Shown: piece by piece, positions 6,190 to 14,599 of the stretch | How the letters are laid out: the number at the start of each line of letters is the position of its first letter | How positions within the stretch are numbered: the first letter of the stretch is position 1 | Assembly: GCA_009908925.1 (NCBI GenBank) | Contig: JAAAOH010000152.1 | Span: 1 to 16,777 of the forward strand | From: Spirochaetota bacterium | Lineage (GTDB): Bacteria > Spirochaetota > Spirochaetia > DSM-27196 > PWMO01 | Reading direction: 5' to 3' | DNA: 16,777 bases | The notes under the pieces: generated by a model | What the model was told of the DNA's origin: nothing | Seen by the model: only the letters and a program-made list of their open reading frames with translations | Database searches by the model: none | Program-made: the position numbers and the translations under genes

Positions 6190-7251
6190 CTATACGTTTC
6201 GCGAAAGATTGTAGTCGAGAAGCTCACCGAGCATCGTAACGTCGGCACCCGTATCGGCCGCGATGCGCGCGATGTCGGCACGGGCTGCTTCAGCCCGGGA
6301 TTCGACGAGGGTCTCCACCTCCCGGCGAACGCCGTGCCGCTCTATGAGCTCACGAACCGTTTCCACTGTCTCCGGTTTGACCGCGCGGGAGCCGAAGATC
6401 TCTTCGAGGCGGGCACGCTCCGACTCATTCGCACGGGCAAACAGATACTGCCGGAAAAGGGTCTTCTTGTTCTCTGCGATGTCCGAACCCAGCGGTTTGC
6501 CGATGCGTTCCTCGTCTCCGAAAAGACCCATCTCGTCGTCTTTGATCTGAAAGATGACGCCGAGCTTTTCCCCGAGCTCTCCCAGAGCCTTCACTGCGGA
6601 TTCGCCCTGTCCGGCGAGCACGGCGCCCACCGAGAGCGGCAGGGAAAAGGTATATCGGCCGGTCTTGAAGCGGTACAGGTCGATTATCTCGGTCTCGGTT
6701 ACCTGCCGGGTGGTCTCTCCGTAGTAGAGATCACTCATCTGAGCCAGTCCGACCCACGTGATCTCCCGCGAGAAGAGCGAGCGAACGCGCCCTGAGACCT
6801 CGTTTGGGCATGAGAGGCCCTCGAGCATGTTGAAGGCATAGAGCATAGCTACGTCGCCTACACAGGTCCCGAGCGCCTCACCGAGGTGGTACCAGTCGTC
6901 GATTCCCTCGTCGCGGGCAATCCCCGCATACTGGTAGAAGACCGCATCCTCGCCCCGTCGAGCCGTGTCACGATCCATAATGTCGTCGTGAATCAGCAGG
7001 AAGCTCTGGATGAGCTCCGCGACCGCTCCGGCCCGCACGATATCTTCGTCCGGCTCGTGGCCGAACAGACCCGCGCCCATCGCCACGAGGCCCCCGCGGA
7101 TCATCTTCCCGCGTATAGCGAAATCAAGAACCCGACGTGCGACATCACGTCCCCAGGGGCTCACCCGCTGGAACTCCGCTTCCACCTCGCCGAGCTCTGC
7201 CTGGAGGAACCGCGCTATGGCCTCCCTACGCTCTGTGAGATAGGCTTTCAC
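6190..7251 (-). CDS. trans-isoprenyl diphosphate synthase, probably geranylgeranyl diphosphate synthase
   Basis: 353 residues, an all-alpha polyprenyl synthetase. It should condense IPP with allylic diphosphates and feed the neighbouring phytoene synthase-like enzyme. Motifs: GKMIRGGLV at 48-56, first Asp-rich motif DDIMDRDTARRG at 89-100, KTGRYTFSLPL near 196-206, and second Asp-rich motif QIKDDEMG at 235-242. The residue five before DDIMD is aromatic (F84), which in known enzymes tends to limit the chain to C15-C20. GGPP (C20) is therefore an inference from this and from the adjacent crtB; FPP cannot be excluded. The GTG start at 7249-7251 has AAAGGAG 7 nt upstream and lies inside the end of crtB (26 nt overlap), so it was preferred over later codons. 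It is the last gene of the operon; its stop faces pdxT. Confidence 0.9.
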   Translation of the reverse strand: MKAYLTERREAIARFLQAELGEVEAEFQRVSPWGRDVARRVLDFAIRGKMIRGGLVAMGAGLFGHEPDEDIVRAGAVAELIQSFLLIHDDIMDRDTARRGEDAVFYQYAGIARDEGIDDWYHLGEALGTCVGDVAMLYAFNMLEGLSCPNEVSGRVRSLFSREITWVGLAQMSDLYYGETTRQVTETEIIDLYRFKTGRYTFSLPLSVGAVLAGQGESAVKALGELGEKLGVIFQIKDDEMGLFGDEERIGKPLGSDIAENKKTLFRQYLFARANESERARLEEIFGSRAVKPETVETVRELIERHGVRREVETLVESRAEAARADIARIAADTGADVTMLGELLDYNLSRNV

Positions 7252-8086
7252 TGCCGCGCTCCTTTGAAGGAAGCCGCAAGGCGTTCCTGGCGATGTTGAG
7301 AAGTATTCGGGGGCGGGACGGCTTCACTTTCCGGGAGAACACTACCAGCGGATCCTCCCGAATCACTCTGCCGGTCCAGTTGTACATATCCGAGGCGGTT
7401 TTCACCGGCACCAGGATGCGCTTCGGCATGAAGTCATAGCCGCCCTCGGCGACGCCCTGCCACTCGTCGTAGCGGTCGAGCTGGGCACGGATGAAGCGAG
7501 TGAACTCTTTCGGGGCGGCGCGGGCGGATCCCTCGCTCAGGTCAGGCAACGTGGTATCGTCCAGCGGCAGATAGGTGCGTCCGAAACGATTATCCTCTGC
7601 AACGTCTCTGATGAAGTTTATGAACTGCATCGCCCTGCCCTGCATCATAGCCGCGTCGAGGGAGATGGCCGGTAGGTCCAGGATGCGCGCCATATACAGG
7701 CCGATGACTTCCGCCGACCCGTATATATACTCGAGGGTTTCCTCGAGCCGGCGGTAGGTGGTCTTGCTGAGATCCATCTCCATGGAATCGAGGAATGCCT
7801 CCGTCCACTCCGCAGCGAAGCCACGCCGGCGGGAGAGCTCAACGAAGGGATCTATAATCTCGTCGTGCGCCGGATGCCCGTTGAGCGCGCGACCATATGC
7901 CTCGCGAAAAGCGTGGAACCCAGCTGCATCCTGTGGTGTCGCATCCACGAAATTGTCAGCTACGCGGACAAAACCATAGAGAGCAAAGACGTCCGATCTG
8001 ACGTGTTTCGGGAAGAAGAGGCTGGAATTGAAGTACGTCTTACTGCCGCTTCGAAATACACGATAATGTGTGTGCTCAACGTCCAT
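7226..8086 (-). CDS. crtB: phytoene/squalene synthase family protein, probably CrtB
   Basis: 286 residues. The family joins two prenyl diphosphates head to head; CrtB makes 15-cis-phytoene from two GGPP, the first committed step to carotenoids. Both metal-binding motifs are present: ADNFVD at 43-48 following FALYGFVR, and FIRDVAEDNRFGRTYLP at 158-174. YGSAEVIGLYMARIL at 122-136 is the usual conserved helix. Phytoene rather than squalene or dehydrosqualene synthesis is inferred from the adjacent GGPP-type synthase. No desaturase (crtI), cyclase or hopanoid gene lies in the window. The start ATG 8084-8086 has GGAG 5-6 nt upstream and overlaps the transporter gene's end by 11 nt. The gene overlaps the following synthase by 26 nt. 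Similar enzymes of hopanoid synthesis (HpnC/HpnD) are the main alternative. Confidence 0.88.
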   Translation of the reverse strand: MDVEHTHYRVFRSGSKTYFNSSLFFPKHVRSDVFALYGFVRVADNFVDATPQDAAGFHAFREAYGRALNGHPAHDEIIDPFVELSRRRGFAAEWTEAFLDSMEMDLSKTTYRRLEETLEYIYGSAEVIGLYMARILDLPAISLDAAMMQGRAMQFINFIRDVAEDNRFGRTYLPLDDTTLPDLSEGSARAAPKEFTRFIRAQLDRYDEWQGVAEGGYDFMPKRILVPVKTASDMYNWTGRVIREDPLVVFSRKVKPSRPRILLNIARNALRLPSKERGSESLSHRA

Positions 8087-9404
8087 GAAACTCCGCTAAT
8101 ACCAAAGAAGTACGCTTAGAATAATAACGGAGGTAGACAACTTCAAGAAATATCGCGCCCACAAAGGCGGAAGCCGCTGATACGACGCCTGCCACCGGCG
8201 CAAGAGCCGCGCCAAGAAAGAGCACCGCCACAAGCGTTATCACGTTGACCAGCACACCTCTCGTGATGGAACCGGTGCGCTCCTGCTGTACCTGTACGCC
8301 GCGATAGAAAAACACGAAACTCCCGATCGCCGGCGAGAGCGCCATAATGAGCGCGGGCAGAAACACGAGCTCCCGCAGGTTGTCGGCCAGCCCCACGACC
8401 CCGCCGAACCACAAATCGCGAAGTGGCGTTACGACGAACAGCAGGTAGAGCACGGCCAGAAAGATGGAGAGGTTGAGCGTGAACCGACGCAGGACGTAGA
8501 AATCCTCCTTCGTTTTCAGCAAGGCGATGATCGCTTCCTGCAGCGCAAGAGCCAGCGAGAACAGGATGAAGTTGAATGACATCACGACCGGCCAGACCGC
8601 AAGAGAGCGTACCGGCTCGGGCGCCCGCGCGATGCCGAACGTGAGCAGCGGCCGCGAGGCAAGTACGATGACCGAGGTTGCCGCAAGCGGCACGTAGAAC
8701 TTCAGCAGCTCATCGTAGCCGACGACCATATCCTCACGTCCCGGCTTCAGCGTGTCCCGGATGACCGGGCGCGCGTAGAAATAGGAGGAAACCGCGCCGG
8801 CAGTCACGCCACCGATCAGCGCCACCGCAGCGATCTGCGCACCACCGGCGTACTCCGTCACGAAGCCGAGAACGAGTAGCGCAAAGGTCACTACGAGGCG
8901 AATTACCATCGTGTTCGGGACCACTTTCGCGCGCCCGTAACGGATCAGCACCCCCTGCCAGAGTCGTCGGTAGCCAACCACAGCCGCCCAGGGAATCATG
9001 AGCGCGAATGCGGCGTGTGACGGGGCGATGAGATTCTCCGGCACTTGCACCACGTGGCGCAGGAGCGGCACGTACACCCAGGGGAGGCTCAGCACGATGT
9101 GGAACGCGGTGAGACCCAGCGCGAGCATGTGCATGAACCTCAGCAGTCGTCGGTAGTGTTCGCGGTCCTTGGCCATCGCCGTCCCGGCGGACAGCATCTG
9201 CAGGATGGGACTCTCAACGATGAGCGCCAATGAGAAGGTTACCCCGAATGCACCGAGCTGCACCGTGGCATCCGACAATCTGGCGATAACCGCCGTGAGT
9301 GCCGGCTGCTCGATCCCCATGAGGATCCACATTGCCGCAAGCGGAAGATACGTGAGAAGGGCTTCTTTCTGTGTCAGCGTCGGGCGCGATGTGGGTGCTT
9401 CCAT
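8076..9404 (-). CDS. polytopic membrane transporter, ANKH/MATE-like (MOP superfamily)
   Basis: 442 residues with about 12 hydrophobic segments. The architecture and segments such as YLPLAAMWILMGIEQPALTA near the N-terminus, then GAFGVTFSLALIVESPI, recall bacterial proteins annotated as MATE or progressive-ankylosis (ANKH) homologues. The start of the second half (LLKFYVPLAATSVIVLASRP) looks like a repeat of the first, as expected for this superfamily. The substrate is unknown; overlap with crtB suggests a lipid, pigment or prenyl-linked cargo, but that is a guess. ATG 9402-9404 was chosen although the frame extends upstream to 9551, because the longer version would run through the terminator and into tRNA-Val and adds no membrane segment. 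No Shine-Dalgarno or clear promoter is visible between the terminator and the start. It heads the three-gene overlap with crtB and the prenyl synthase. Confidence 0.82.
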   Translation of the reverse strand: MEAPTSRPTLTQKEALLTYLPLAAMWILMGIEQPALTAVIARLSDATVQLGAFGVTFSLALIVESPILQMLSAGTAMAKDREHYRRLLRFMHMLALGLTAFHIVLSLPWVYVPLLRHVVQVPENLIAPSHAAFALMIPWAAVVGYRRLWQGVLIRYGRAKVVPNTMVIRLVVTFALLVLGFVTEYAGGAQIAAVALIGGVTAGAVSSYFYARPVIRDTLKPGREDMVVGYDELLKFYVPLAATSVIVLASRPLLTFGIARAPEPVRSLAVWPVVMSFNFILFSLALALQEAIIALLKTKEDFYVLRRFTLNLSIFLAVLYLLFVVTPLRDLWFGGVVGLADNLRELVFLPALIMALSPAIGSFVFFYRGVQVQQERTGSITRGVLVNVITLVAVLFLGAALAPVAGVVSAASAFVGAIFLEVVYLRYYSKRTSLVLAEFHGR

Positions 9405-9450
9405 GTTACGTGATCGAAGATGAATCCGGGACGGACGGGACCATGAGCGC

Positions 9451-9480
9451 AAAAAAAGACGCCGCATCATCTGCGACGTC
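9451..9480 (-). terminator. intrinsic terminator after tRNA-Val
   Basis: On the minus strand GACGTCGCA (9480-9472), loop GATGA, then TGCGGCGTC (9466-9458) forms a nine-pair stem with one G-T pair, followed directly by seven T (9457-9451). This is a textbook rho-independent terminator. It is placed 29 nt past the tRNA 3' end and should end both the tRNA and any chemotaxis-operon readthrough. Confidence 0.92.
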
Positions 9481-9509
9481 GCCATTGGCCTGAAGTGCCG
9501 GCAATCAAC

Positions 9510-9583
<74 letters not shown>

Positions 9584-9602
9584 GCAACGCGTGCAATATA
9601 CT

Positions 9603-10040
9603 CTACTGATTCAAAGACATCAAGATCCGCTCGAGTACTTTCTTTCGGTCGAGCGGCTTCACGATGTAGTTCTTCGCGCCAACAAGCAGTGACTTCTTCA
9701 CGAGATCCTGCTTACCGAGAGCGCTGATCATCACCACGACCGCGTTCTTGTCGAACTCGATGATCTGCTCGAGTGCCGAGACCCCGTCCATTTTCGGCAT
9801 GGTAATGTCCATCGTCACCACGTCGACGTTCGGATAGAGCTCCTTGTACTTCTCCACGCCCTGTTGACCGTCGGAGGCGGTCCCGACGACATCGAACCCC
9901 TCACTGGTGAGGATCTGGCTGATCTGCTTTGTAACGAACATCGAATCGTCAACGATGAGCACCTTGTAGGCATCCCCGTTTTCCTTGACACCCTCAGCCT
10001 TTCGCTCGTTTATGCTCGGGAAATCCTGTTTCGTCTTCAT
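9603..10040 (-). CDS. cheY: chemotaxis response regulator CheY
   Basis: 145 residues; a single receiver domain preceded by about 24 extra charged residues. After phosphorylation by CheA it binds the flagellar switch and changes rotation. All active-site residues are visible: D31/D32 in VLIVDDS, phospho-acceptor D78 in TMDITMPKMDG, S106 in MISALG and K128 in VKP. The N-terminal extension (KTKQDFPSINERKAEGVKENGD) is absent from enteric CheY. Spirochaete CheY proteins often carry additions, but I know no role for it. The start ATG 10038-10040 has GGGAG 7 nt upstream and lies 11 nt after the cheX stop, so no separate promoter is needed. A shorter start is unlikely because no ATG/GTG near residue 25 has a ribosome site. 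Confidence 0.96.
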   Translation of the reverse strand: MKTKQDFPSINERKAEGVKENGDAYKVLIVDDSMFVTKQISQILTSEGFDVVGTASDGQQGVEKYKELYPNVDVVTMDITMPKMDGVSALEQIIEFDKNAVVVMISALGKQDLVKKSLLVGAKNYIVKPLDRKKVLERILMSLNQ

Positions 10041-10051
10041 AGCTCGGCTCC

Positions 10052-10528
10052 CTAGGATCGCTCCCTGATCGCGACATTGATCTCGATTTTGCCCTGCGGT
10101 ATTTCCATCGGCACTATCAACGCCTCGACTCCAGTATCACTTACCTCCATGTTCTCGCCGGTGAAAATGGCGGGAGGGGTAAGGTCGAACTGAAACCCTA
10201 AGTTGTGAAGTTTCGTCACCGACTGTCCGGTGATCATGTTGGCAAGTTCGGTGATCGTCGCCTTGCCCATATCATCGAGCTCGGTCGGCTTCTCGAGGTC
10301 CATACCCTCGAGCATCGCCGCGGCGATATTGATCGCCGTCTCTTTCGTCATGTCGAACAGTACCCGGCCCTCGACATCCCCTGCAAGACCGACTACCGCA
10401 GCTACCCCGAGGACCGGCATCGAGGTCGACTTCAGGTAGAGGTCGCCACGATTTACCTCGCTGTTCAGCACTTCCTTGAGGACGTTGTAAGCCGACTCGA
10501 CGAAGGGGTTTATGTACTCGACTCTCAT
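10052..10528 (-). CDS. cheX: CheY-P phosphatase CheX
   Basis: 158 residues of the CheC/CheX/FliY family. CheX removes the phosphate from CheY, taking the place of enteric CheZ in spirochaetes. The signature helix is LDDMGKATITELANMITG at 84-101, with the catalytic pair E95 and N98 in the E-x2-N arrangement. MRVEYINPFVESA at the N-terminus and the C-terminal IPQGKIEINVAI strands fit known CheX proteins. The frame is open 22 codons further upstream, but ATG 10526-10528 is preferred: AAGGAG sits 6 nt before it and it overlaps the upstream stop as ATGA (4 nt). The family works as a dimer in the cytoplasm. Its position between the cheW fusion and cheY matches the spirochaetal gene order. Confidence 0.95.
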   Translation of the reverse strand: MRVEYINPFVESAYNVLKEVLNSEVNRGDLYLKSTSMPVLGVAAVVGLAGDVEGRVLFDMTKETAINIAAAMLEGMDLEKPTELDDMGKATITELANMITGQSVTKLHNLGFQFDLTPPAIFTGENMEVSDTGVEALIVPMEIPQGKIEINVAIRERS

Positions 10529-12048
10529 GTTGTACTCCTTGAAGACGGCACCACGGTGGTATAGGCATTCACCGCTCCGCCGACACTTCGCCACCCCGAC
10601 AGAGCGTCGAGGGCTTCCTGCGCGCCGGGTATCACGATACCACCCGGCCCCACCTTCTCCGAAAAATCCGCGGTCACGCGATACTGCGCCTCCTGCGGGA
10701 GCATCGACAGAAGATCCCGGCTGAGAATGACGCCGACTTCCGGCACCGTGTTCTCATGCAGCACGTCATGGTACTCGAACAGAATGAGCTCCTTGATCTC
10801 CTGAGCGAAGCTGAATCCATTCGTACCCTCTACGAGGTATTCCCGATAGTACTCCGGAACGGAAGCGGCCGGAAATACCAGGTTCGGGGCGGTCGAAATG
10901 CTCAGCAGGTCTATGTCGCTCGCCCAGATCTTGATCCTCTTGTCCGGATACGTCTTTCGCAGCAACACCGCAAACGAATAGGTCTCATATCCCTTGCCGC
11001 AGCCCGGATTCCACACGTTGAGGTTACCGGGGAGCGCACCGTCGTCGGGCAGCGTCCGCGCCACGCGTTCGAGGTAGTCTTCGCCCCAGAACGCTTCCGT
11101 GTATGGTGAGAAATAGGGCTGAATGAACGCGGCGGCATCTTCCTCCGTGCGAAGCTGTATGTCCTTTCCTGCTCGGGACCGCTCCGCCTTCCACTCCTCG
11201 GACCGGCGGGAGAGCCAGCCCGCGTTGACAGGACTGGGGTAAAACGCGTTGAACGCCGCAAGTGCCTCGCCGATGAAGGAGACGTCGGTGTCGGCTGCAG
11301 CCGGCTGGGGCCGCCCGGGGGCGGGAGAGCCGCTTGCAGCAGCGCCTGCCTGTTGGTCCGCGCCGGCGTCGCCCGAGGGCTGCCCCGCACCGGACACATC
11401 CGGTGACACGCCGGCGGACGGTGCCAGGTCGCCCCGGGCCGGCGTCCCGGTAGCCTCTGTGGCTCCGGCGCCCCCCCGGATGCCCGGGGCCGCGCGACTC
11501 TCGAGCCCGGAGCTATCCACTCTTCCATCCTCACGCGCAAATATTCGCTCCACGTCGAGGATTATGTAGAGCCGGTCCTCGTGCTCGACAACGCCGCTTA
11601 TGTATCGGATATTAACGTCGGCGAAAATGGGATGAGGCGGCTGTATCTCCGAGGAGGAGATGCCTACGACACGGTCTATGGAATCAACCACGACGCCGAG
11701 GAGGTGATCGTCCACACGTACGATGAGGCCGCTTTCCTGCGCCTTCTCCTCGTCTGGAACGGGAACGCCGAACATCTCCCGCAGATCGATCACCGAAATG
11801 ATCTCTCCACGAAGATTGTAAACGCCACGAACAAAGTGCATCGTGTTCGGAACGTAGGTGAAGTTGCCGAACTTCGCGATTTCTTTCACCTTCATGATGT
11901 CCACGGCGTAATCTTTCCCGCCGAGCGAAAAGGTGACCATCTTGAAGTCGATGTGCTCGTCCTGCCTGCGCTCGTCATCGCGCTCGGCGTCACGCTGCGC
12001 CTGGGCGATGGTACCTGCAATGCTCGTGAACCTGCTCTCGCCCGCCAT
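10525..12048 (-). CDS. cheW: CheW adaptor fused to a CheR-like domain (spirochaete type)
   Basis: 507 residues. A CheW domain at about 33-175 (VTFSLGGKDYAVDI, FVRGVYNLRGEIISVIDLR, RYISGVVEHEDRLYIILDVERIF) couples receptors to CheA. A roughly 75-residue disordered Gly/Ala/Pro-rich linker (180-252) follows. The C-terminus (255-500) resembles the CheR methyltransferase: VWNPGCGKGYETYSFA at 345-360 for the SAM loop and WASDIDLLSIS at 375-385. Key CheR positions look altered. The TxFFR-like segment is YTEAFWG at 316-322, lacking its Arg, and the usual CRN-x-[L/M]-IYF is SRDLLSMLP at 443-451, with Asp for Asn. Methyl transfer is therefore doubtful and a structural role more likely. CheW-CheR-like adaptors of this kind are known from Treponema receptor arrays. 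The start overlaps the cheA stop by one base (TGATG), with GAGGA 7 nt upstream. Confidence 0.93.
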   Translation of the reverse strand: MAGESRFTSIAGTIAQAQRDAERDDERRQDEHIDFKMVTFSLGGKDYAVDIMKVKEIAKFGNFTYVPNTMHFVRGVYNLRGEIISVIDLREMFGVPVPDEEKAQESGLIVRVDDHLLGVVVDSIDRVVGISSSEIQPPHPIFADVNIRYISGVVEHEDRLYIILDVERIFAREDGRVDSSGLESRAAPGIRGGAGATEATGTPARGDLAPSAGVSPDVSGAGQPSGDAGADQQAGAAASGSPAPGRPQPAAADTDVSFIGEALAAFNAFYPSPVNAGWLSRRSEEWKAERSRAGKDIQLRTEEDAAAFIQPYFSPYTEAFWGEDYLERVARTLPDDGALPGNLNVWNPGCGKGYETYSFAVLLRKTYPDKRIKIWASDIDLLSISTAPNLVFPAASVPEYYREYLVEGTNGFSFAQEIKELILFEYHDVLHENTVPEVGVILSRDLLSMLPQEAQYRVTADFSEKVGPGGIVIPGAQEALDALSGWRSVGGAVNAYTTVVPSSRSTT

Positions 12049-14489
12049 CAGCTGATCCTCGTCTCCCGCCTACGTCGGCGCTCCATCTCGTGCCGCATTC
12101 CGAGGTCGAGCAGCTGACTGACATCAATGATCAGCGAGACGGTTCCGTCGCCGGTAATGTTCGCACCTGCGATGCCCGGCGCATTGGTGTAGTGGTCCCG
12201 CAGCGGCTTGATCACCACGTCCTCCTCACCGATGAGGGAGTCCACGAGCAGTCCGATCTTCTTCTCGCCGGTTCCGACGATGACCACAAAGTAGTACTCG
12301 CGCTCCTCGTCGGCCTCGATTCCAAAGATCCGGTTGAGGCGTATGAGAGAAACAACGTCTTCGCGGACATTGAACACTTCGTAGTTGTCGAGCAGGCGGA
12401 TCTCCGATGGGCGTATGCGATGACTCTCGATAACCGAGGTGATGGGAATCGCGTAGCGCTCGCGCCCGACCCGCACGAGGAGCCCCTGGATGATGGCAAG
12501 GGTCAGCGGAATCTTGATCGTGAACCGCGTCCCTGCGCCCTTTTCCGACCAGACGGTGACGGTGCCGTTCACCTTCTCGATCTGCCGCTTGACGACGTCG
12601 AGCCCGACACCGCGTCCGGACACGTTGGTTATCTCTTTGGCGGTCGAGAATCCGGGGTCGAATATGAGGTTGTGTGCCTCAACGTCGGAGAGGGTCTTGC
12701 CCGACGGGATGACGCCGCGCTCGACCGCTTTGCGCTGTATGTTCTCCACGTCAATGCCCCGACCGTCGTCCTCGACGGTGATGACGATCATGTTTCCTTC
12801 GTTACTTGCCGCAAGACGCAGGGTACCGGCTTCCGGCTTTCCCGCCTCGACCCGCTCGGCTGCGGTCTCGATGCCATGGTCGATGGAGTTTCGCGCCGAA
12901 TGAATAAGCGGATCGAGCAGGTCCTCGATGACGGACTTGTCGAGCTCGGTATCCTCGCCCTCTATCTCGAGGTTTACCTGCTTGTTGAGCGAGCGCGAGA
13001 GGTCGCGGACGAGCCGCGGGAACCGGGAGAAAATCTGGGAGATCGGTACCATGCGGATGTGCATGACCGCCTCCTGCAACTCACCCGTGATGCGTCCGAG
13101 ATTCTGCGTCGTACTGCGCAATCGGCTGACCGAACCCTTGAATGAGCTTTGAAACTCGTCAAACACTGAATACAGCTCGCCGAACTCGGAGGCAATCTCG
13201 CGTTTTACCGCAGTCGGAGACACGCCCTCACGAATCTTCTCGAGGTACTCGGGAAGGCTGTCGAATAGCCGACGCATAAGCTCACGATACCGATCGTCGG
13301 CGAGTTGCAGGCTCGAAAGCTCCTCGTTGAAGCCCGTAGCCAGCTGGTTGAACGCAGCCTTGTTGATTACTGTCTCGCTGACGAGGTTGAGGAGATTGTC
13401 GATCCGACGACTGTCCACACGAAGCACTGAGCCACCGGACTGTTTTCCCTTGGCTTTCTCCACCGCCTTCTCCGCCTCGGCCCCGGCGGGCGCGCCTGTG
13501 GCCGGGGCAGCCGCCGCCGGCTCAGCTGTACCCTGGGACGCGGCGGCCGAAGCGCGCGGCGCCTTCTCCTCCGACTCCACCGACTCGGTAGACTCAACGG
13601 GTGAGGGCTCGGTCGCCTCGGTGGATGCGGCAGGGGCTGTGCCACCACCATCGTCGTCAAGCGAGAGAACCTCAACCTTGGTGGTTACGTCGGAAATCGC
13701 GGCGGACGACTCGAGATCCGAGGGCTCTTCTTCCGAGGCCATATAGTAATCAACGATGGGAAAGAAATTGTCCTCGTAGAGCTCTTCGAAGTCGGGGGCG
13801 GTCTTCAGCACACTCCCGCTGCGCTTCAGCGCAGCGAAGACCTGAATGCCACCGACGCTGTTCATAGGGTTCGACTCGTCGAAGTGCACGCGCACGCGAA
13901 AGACGCGAGCTGAGCCCTCTGCCGCCTGTCTGAGCTCCGCCATCTCCTGCTCGGAAAGCCCGGCAACAGCCGAGGACGACGCGCGTTCGGTCGCCGGCGC
14001 GGATTCCGGGGAGGGTGCATTTTCCGCCGCAGGCTGTCTCGCTTCCGGCTCCGCAGGCGGCCGGGACTCATTACCGGCGCTCGAGCCGCTTTCCGCCTCG
14101 AGAAGCTGACGCAGCGTCGCTTTTAGCGGCTCCGTGTCCCCGCCGTAGACCTCACCGTTGCCCCTCGCCTCGAGCATGGCCTTTATCACGTCGATCGACG
14201 AGAGGAGCGTATCTACGATCGAACCGTCGACCGCTAACTCGTCGTTACGAATCCGATCAAGGACATCCTCTATCAGGTGCGTGAACTCCGAAAGCTCGTC
14301 CATCTGCACCGTGGCGGATGCACCCTTGAGGGTGTGTGCGGCGCGAAATATCTCGTCGATGGCGTCGTGATTTCCCGGATCATTCTCCAGGACGAGAACG
14401 TTGCTTTCCAGGGCTTCGACTTGCATTTCCGCTTCGGCGAAGAAATCCTGTAACAGTTCCTCGTTTTGCGGATCGAGGTAGTCGCTCAT
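12048..14489 (-). CDS. cheA: chemotaxis histidine kinase CheA
   Basis: 813 residues from the chosen start. Domains in order: P1 phosphotransfer at about 5-125 with His52 in AAHTLKGAS; linker; a P2-like CheY-binding domain at about 195-277 (FRVRVHFD, TKVEVLSLD); a long Ala/Pro/Glu linker at 278-350; an extended P3 dimerisation domain at about 355-505; P4 ATPase with N box HSARNSIDHG at 530-539, G1 DDGRGID at 574-580, FSTAKEITNVSGRGVGLDVV at 614-633; and P5 CheW-like at about 660-800. P3 has extra helices compared with enteric CheA (roughly 395-445), common in spirochaetes. All kinase motifs are intact. ATG 14487-14489 (MSDYLD) is preferred over ATG 14510, because the latter lies inside the predicted -10 box. 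Neither has a Shine-Dalgarno. It is the first gene of the che operon. Confidence 0.97.
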   Translation of the reverse strand: MSDYLDPQNEELLQDFFAEAEMQVEALESNVLVLENDPGNHDAIDEIFRAAHTLKGASATVQMDELSEFTHLIEDVLDRIRNDELAVDGSIVDTLLSSIDVIKAMLEARGNGEVYGGDTEPLKATLRQLLEAESGSSAGNESRPPAEPEARQPAAENAPSPESAPATERASSSAVAGLSEQEMAELRQAAEGSARVFRVRVHFDESNPMNSVGGIQVFAALKRSGSVLKTAPDFEELYEDNFFPIVDYYMASEEEPSDLESSAAISDVTTKVEVLSLDDDGGGTAPAASTEATEPSPVESTESVESEEKAPRASAAASQGTAEPAAAAPATGAPAGAEAEKAVEKAKGKQSGGSVLRVDSRRIDNLLNLVSETVINKAAFNQLATGFNEELSSLQLADDRYRELMRRLFDSLPEYLEKIREGVSPTAVKREIASEFGELYSVFDEFQSSFKGSVSRLRSTTQNLGRITGELQEAVMHIRMVPISQIFSRFPRLVRDLSRSLNKQVNLEIEGEDTELDKSVIEDLLDPLIHSARNSIDHGIETAAERVEAGKPEAGTLRLAASNEGNMIVITVEDDGRGIDVENIQRKAVERGVIPSGKTLSDVEAHNLIFDPGFSTAKEITNVSGRGVGLDVVKRQIEKVNGTVTVWSEKGAGTRFTIKIPLTLAIIQGLLVRVGRERYAIPITSVIESHRIRPSEIRLLDNYEVFNVREDVVSLIRLNRIFGIEADEEREYYFVVIVGTGEKKIGLLVDSLIGEEDVVIKPLRDHYTNAPGIAGANITGDGTVSLIIDVSQLLDLGMRHEMERRRRRETRIS

Positions 14490-14507
14490 TCGAACGCAAT
14501 TCTTGTG

Positions 14508-14535
14508 CATATAGCAGTTAAAGTCAAGACGTCAA
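14508..14535 (-). promoter_or_regulatory. candidate sigma70-type promoter of the che operon
   Basis: On the minus strand TTGACG (14535-14530), 16 nt, then TATATG (14513-14508). Transcription would begin near 14501, leaving about 12 nt before the cheA ATG at 14489 and no Shine-Dalgarno. No FliA (sigma28)-type TAAA-N15-GCCGATAA box was seen in the 14490-14595 divergent region, so the operon does not look like a late flagellar class. Confidence 0.5.
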
Positions 14536-14557
14536 AACACTTGATACTTCCTTCACC

Positions 14558-14599
14558 ATGACTGTGATTCGACCGAAAAAAACAGTAGAATCGAGGTGA
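14558..14599 (+). other. possible 13-codon upstream reading frame overlapping the next start
   Basis: ATG at 14558 opens 13 codons (MTVIRPKKTVESR) ending in TGA at 14597-14599, which overlaps the GTG start of the following gene as GTGA. Its first codons (ATG ACT GTG) echo the downstream start (GTG ACC GTG). There is no Shine-Dalgarno before it (CTTCACC), so translation is unproven; chance is a fair explanation. Confidence 0.2.

Noticed and set aside
6136..6795. 219-codon open frame antisense to the prenyl synthase
   Set aside because: Complementary to a gene with both Asp-rich motifs; no independent coding evidence.
10529..10594. 22-codon N-terminal extension of cheX
   Set aside because: ATG 10528 has AAGGAG at ideal spacing and an ATGA overlap with the upstream gene.
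12090..13145. 351-codon open frame antisense to cheA
   Set aside because: It mirrors the conserved CheA P3-P5 region in the opposite strand; high GC keeps the frame open. No ribosome site or recognisable motif.
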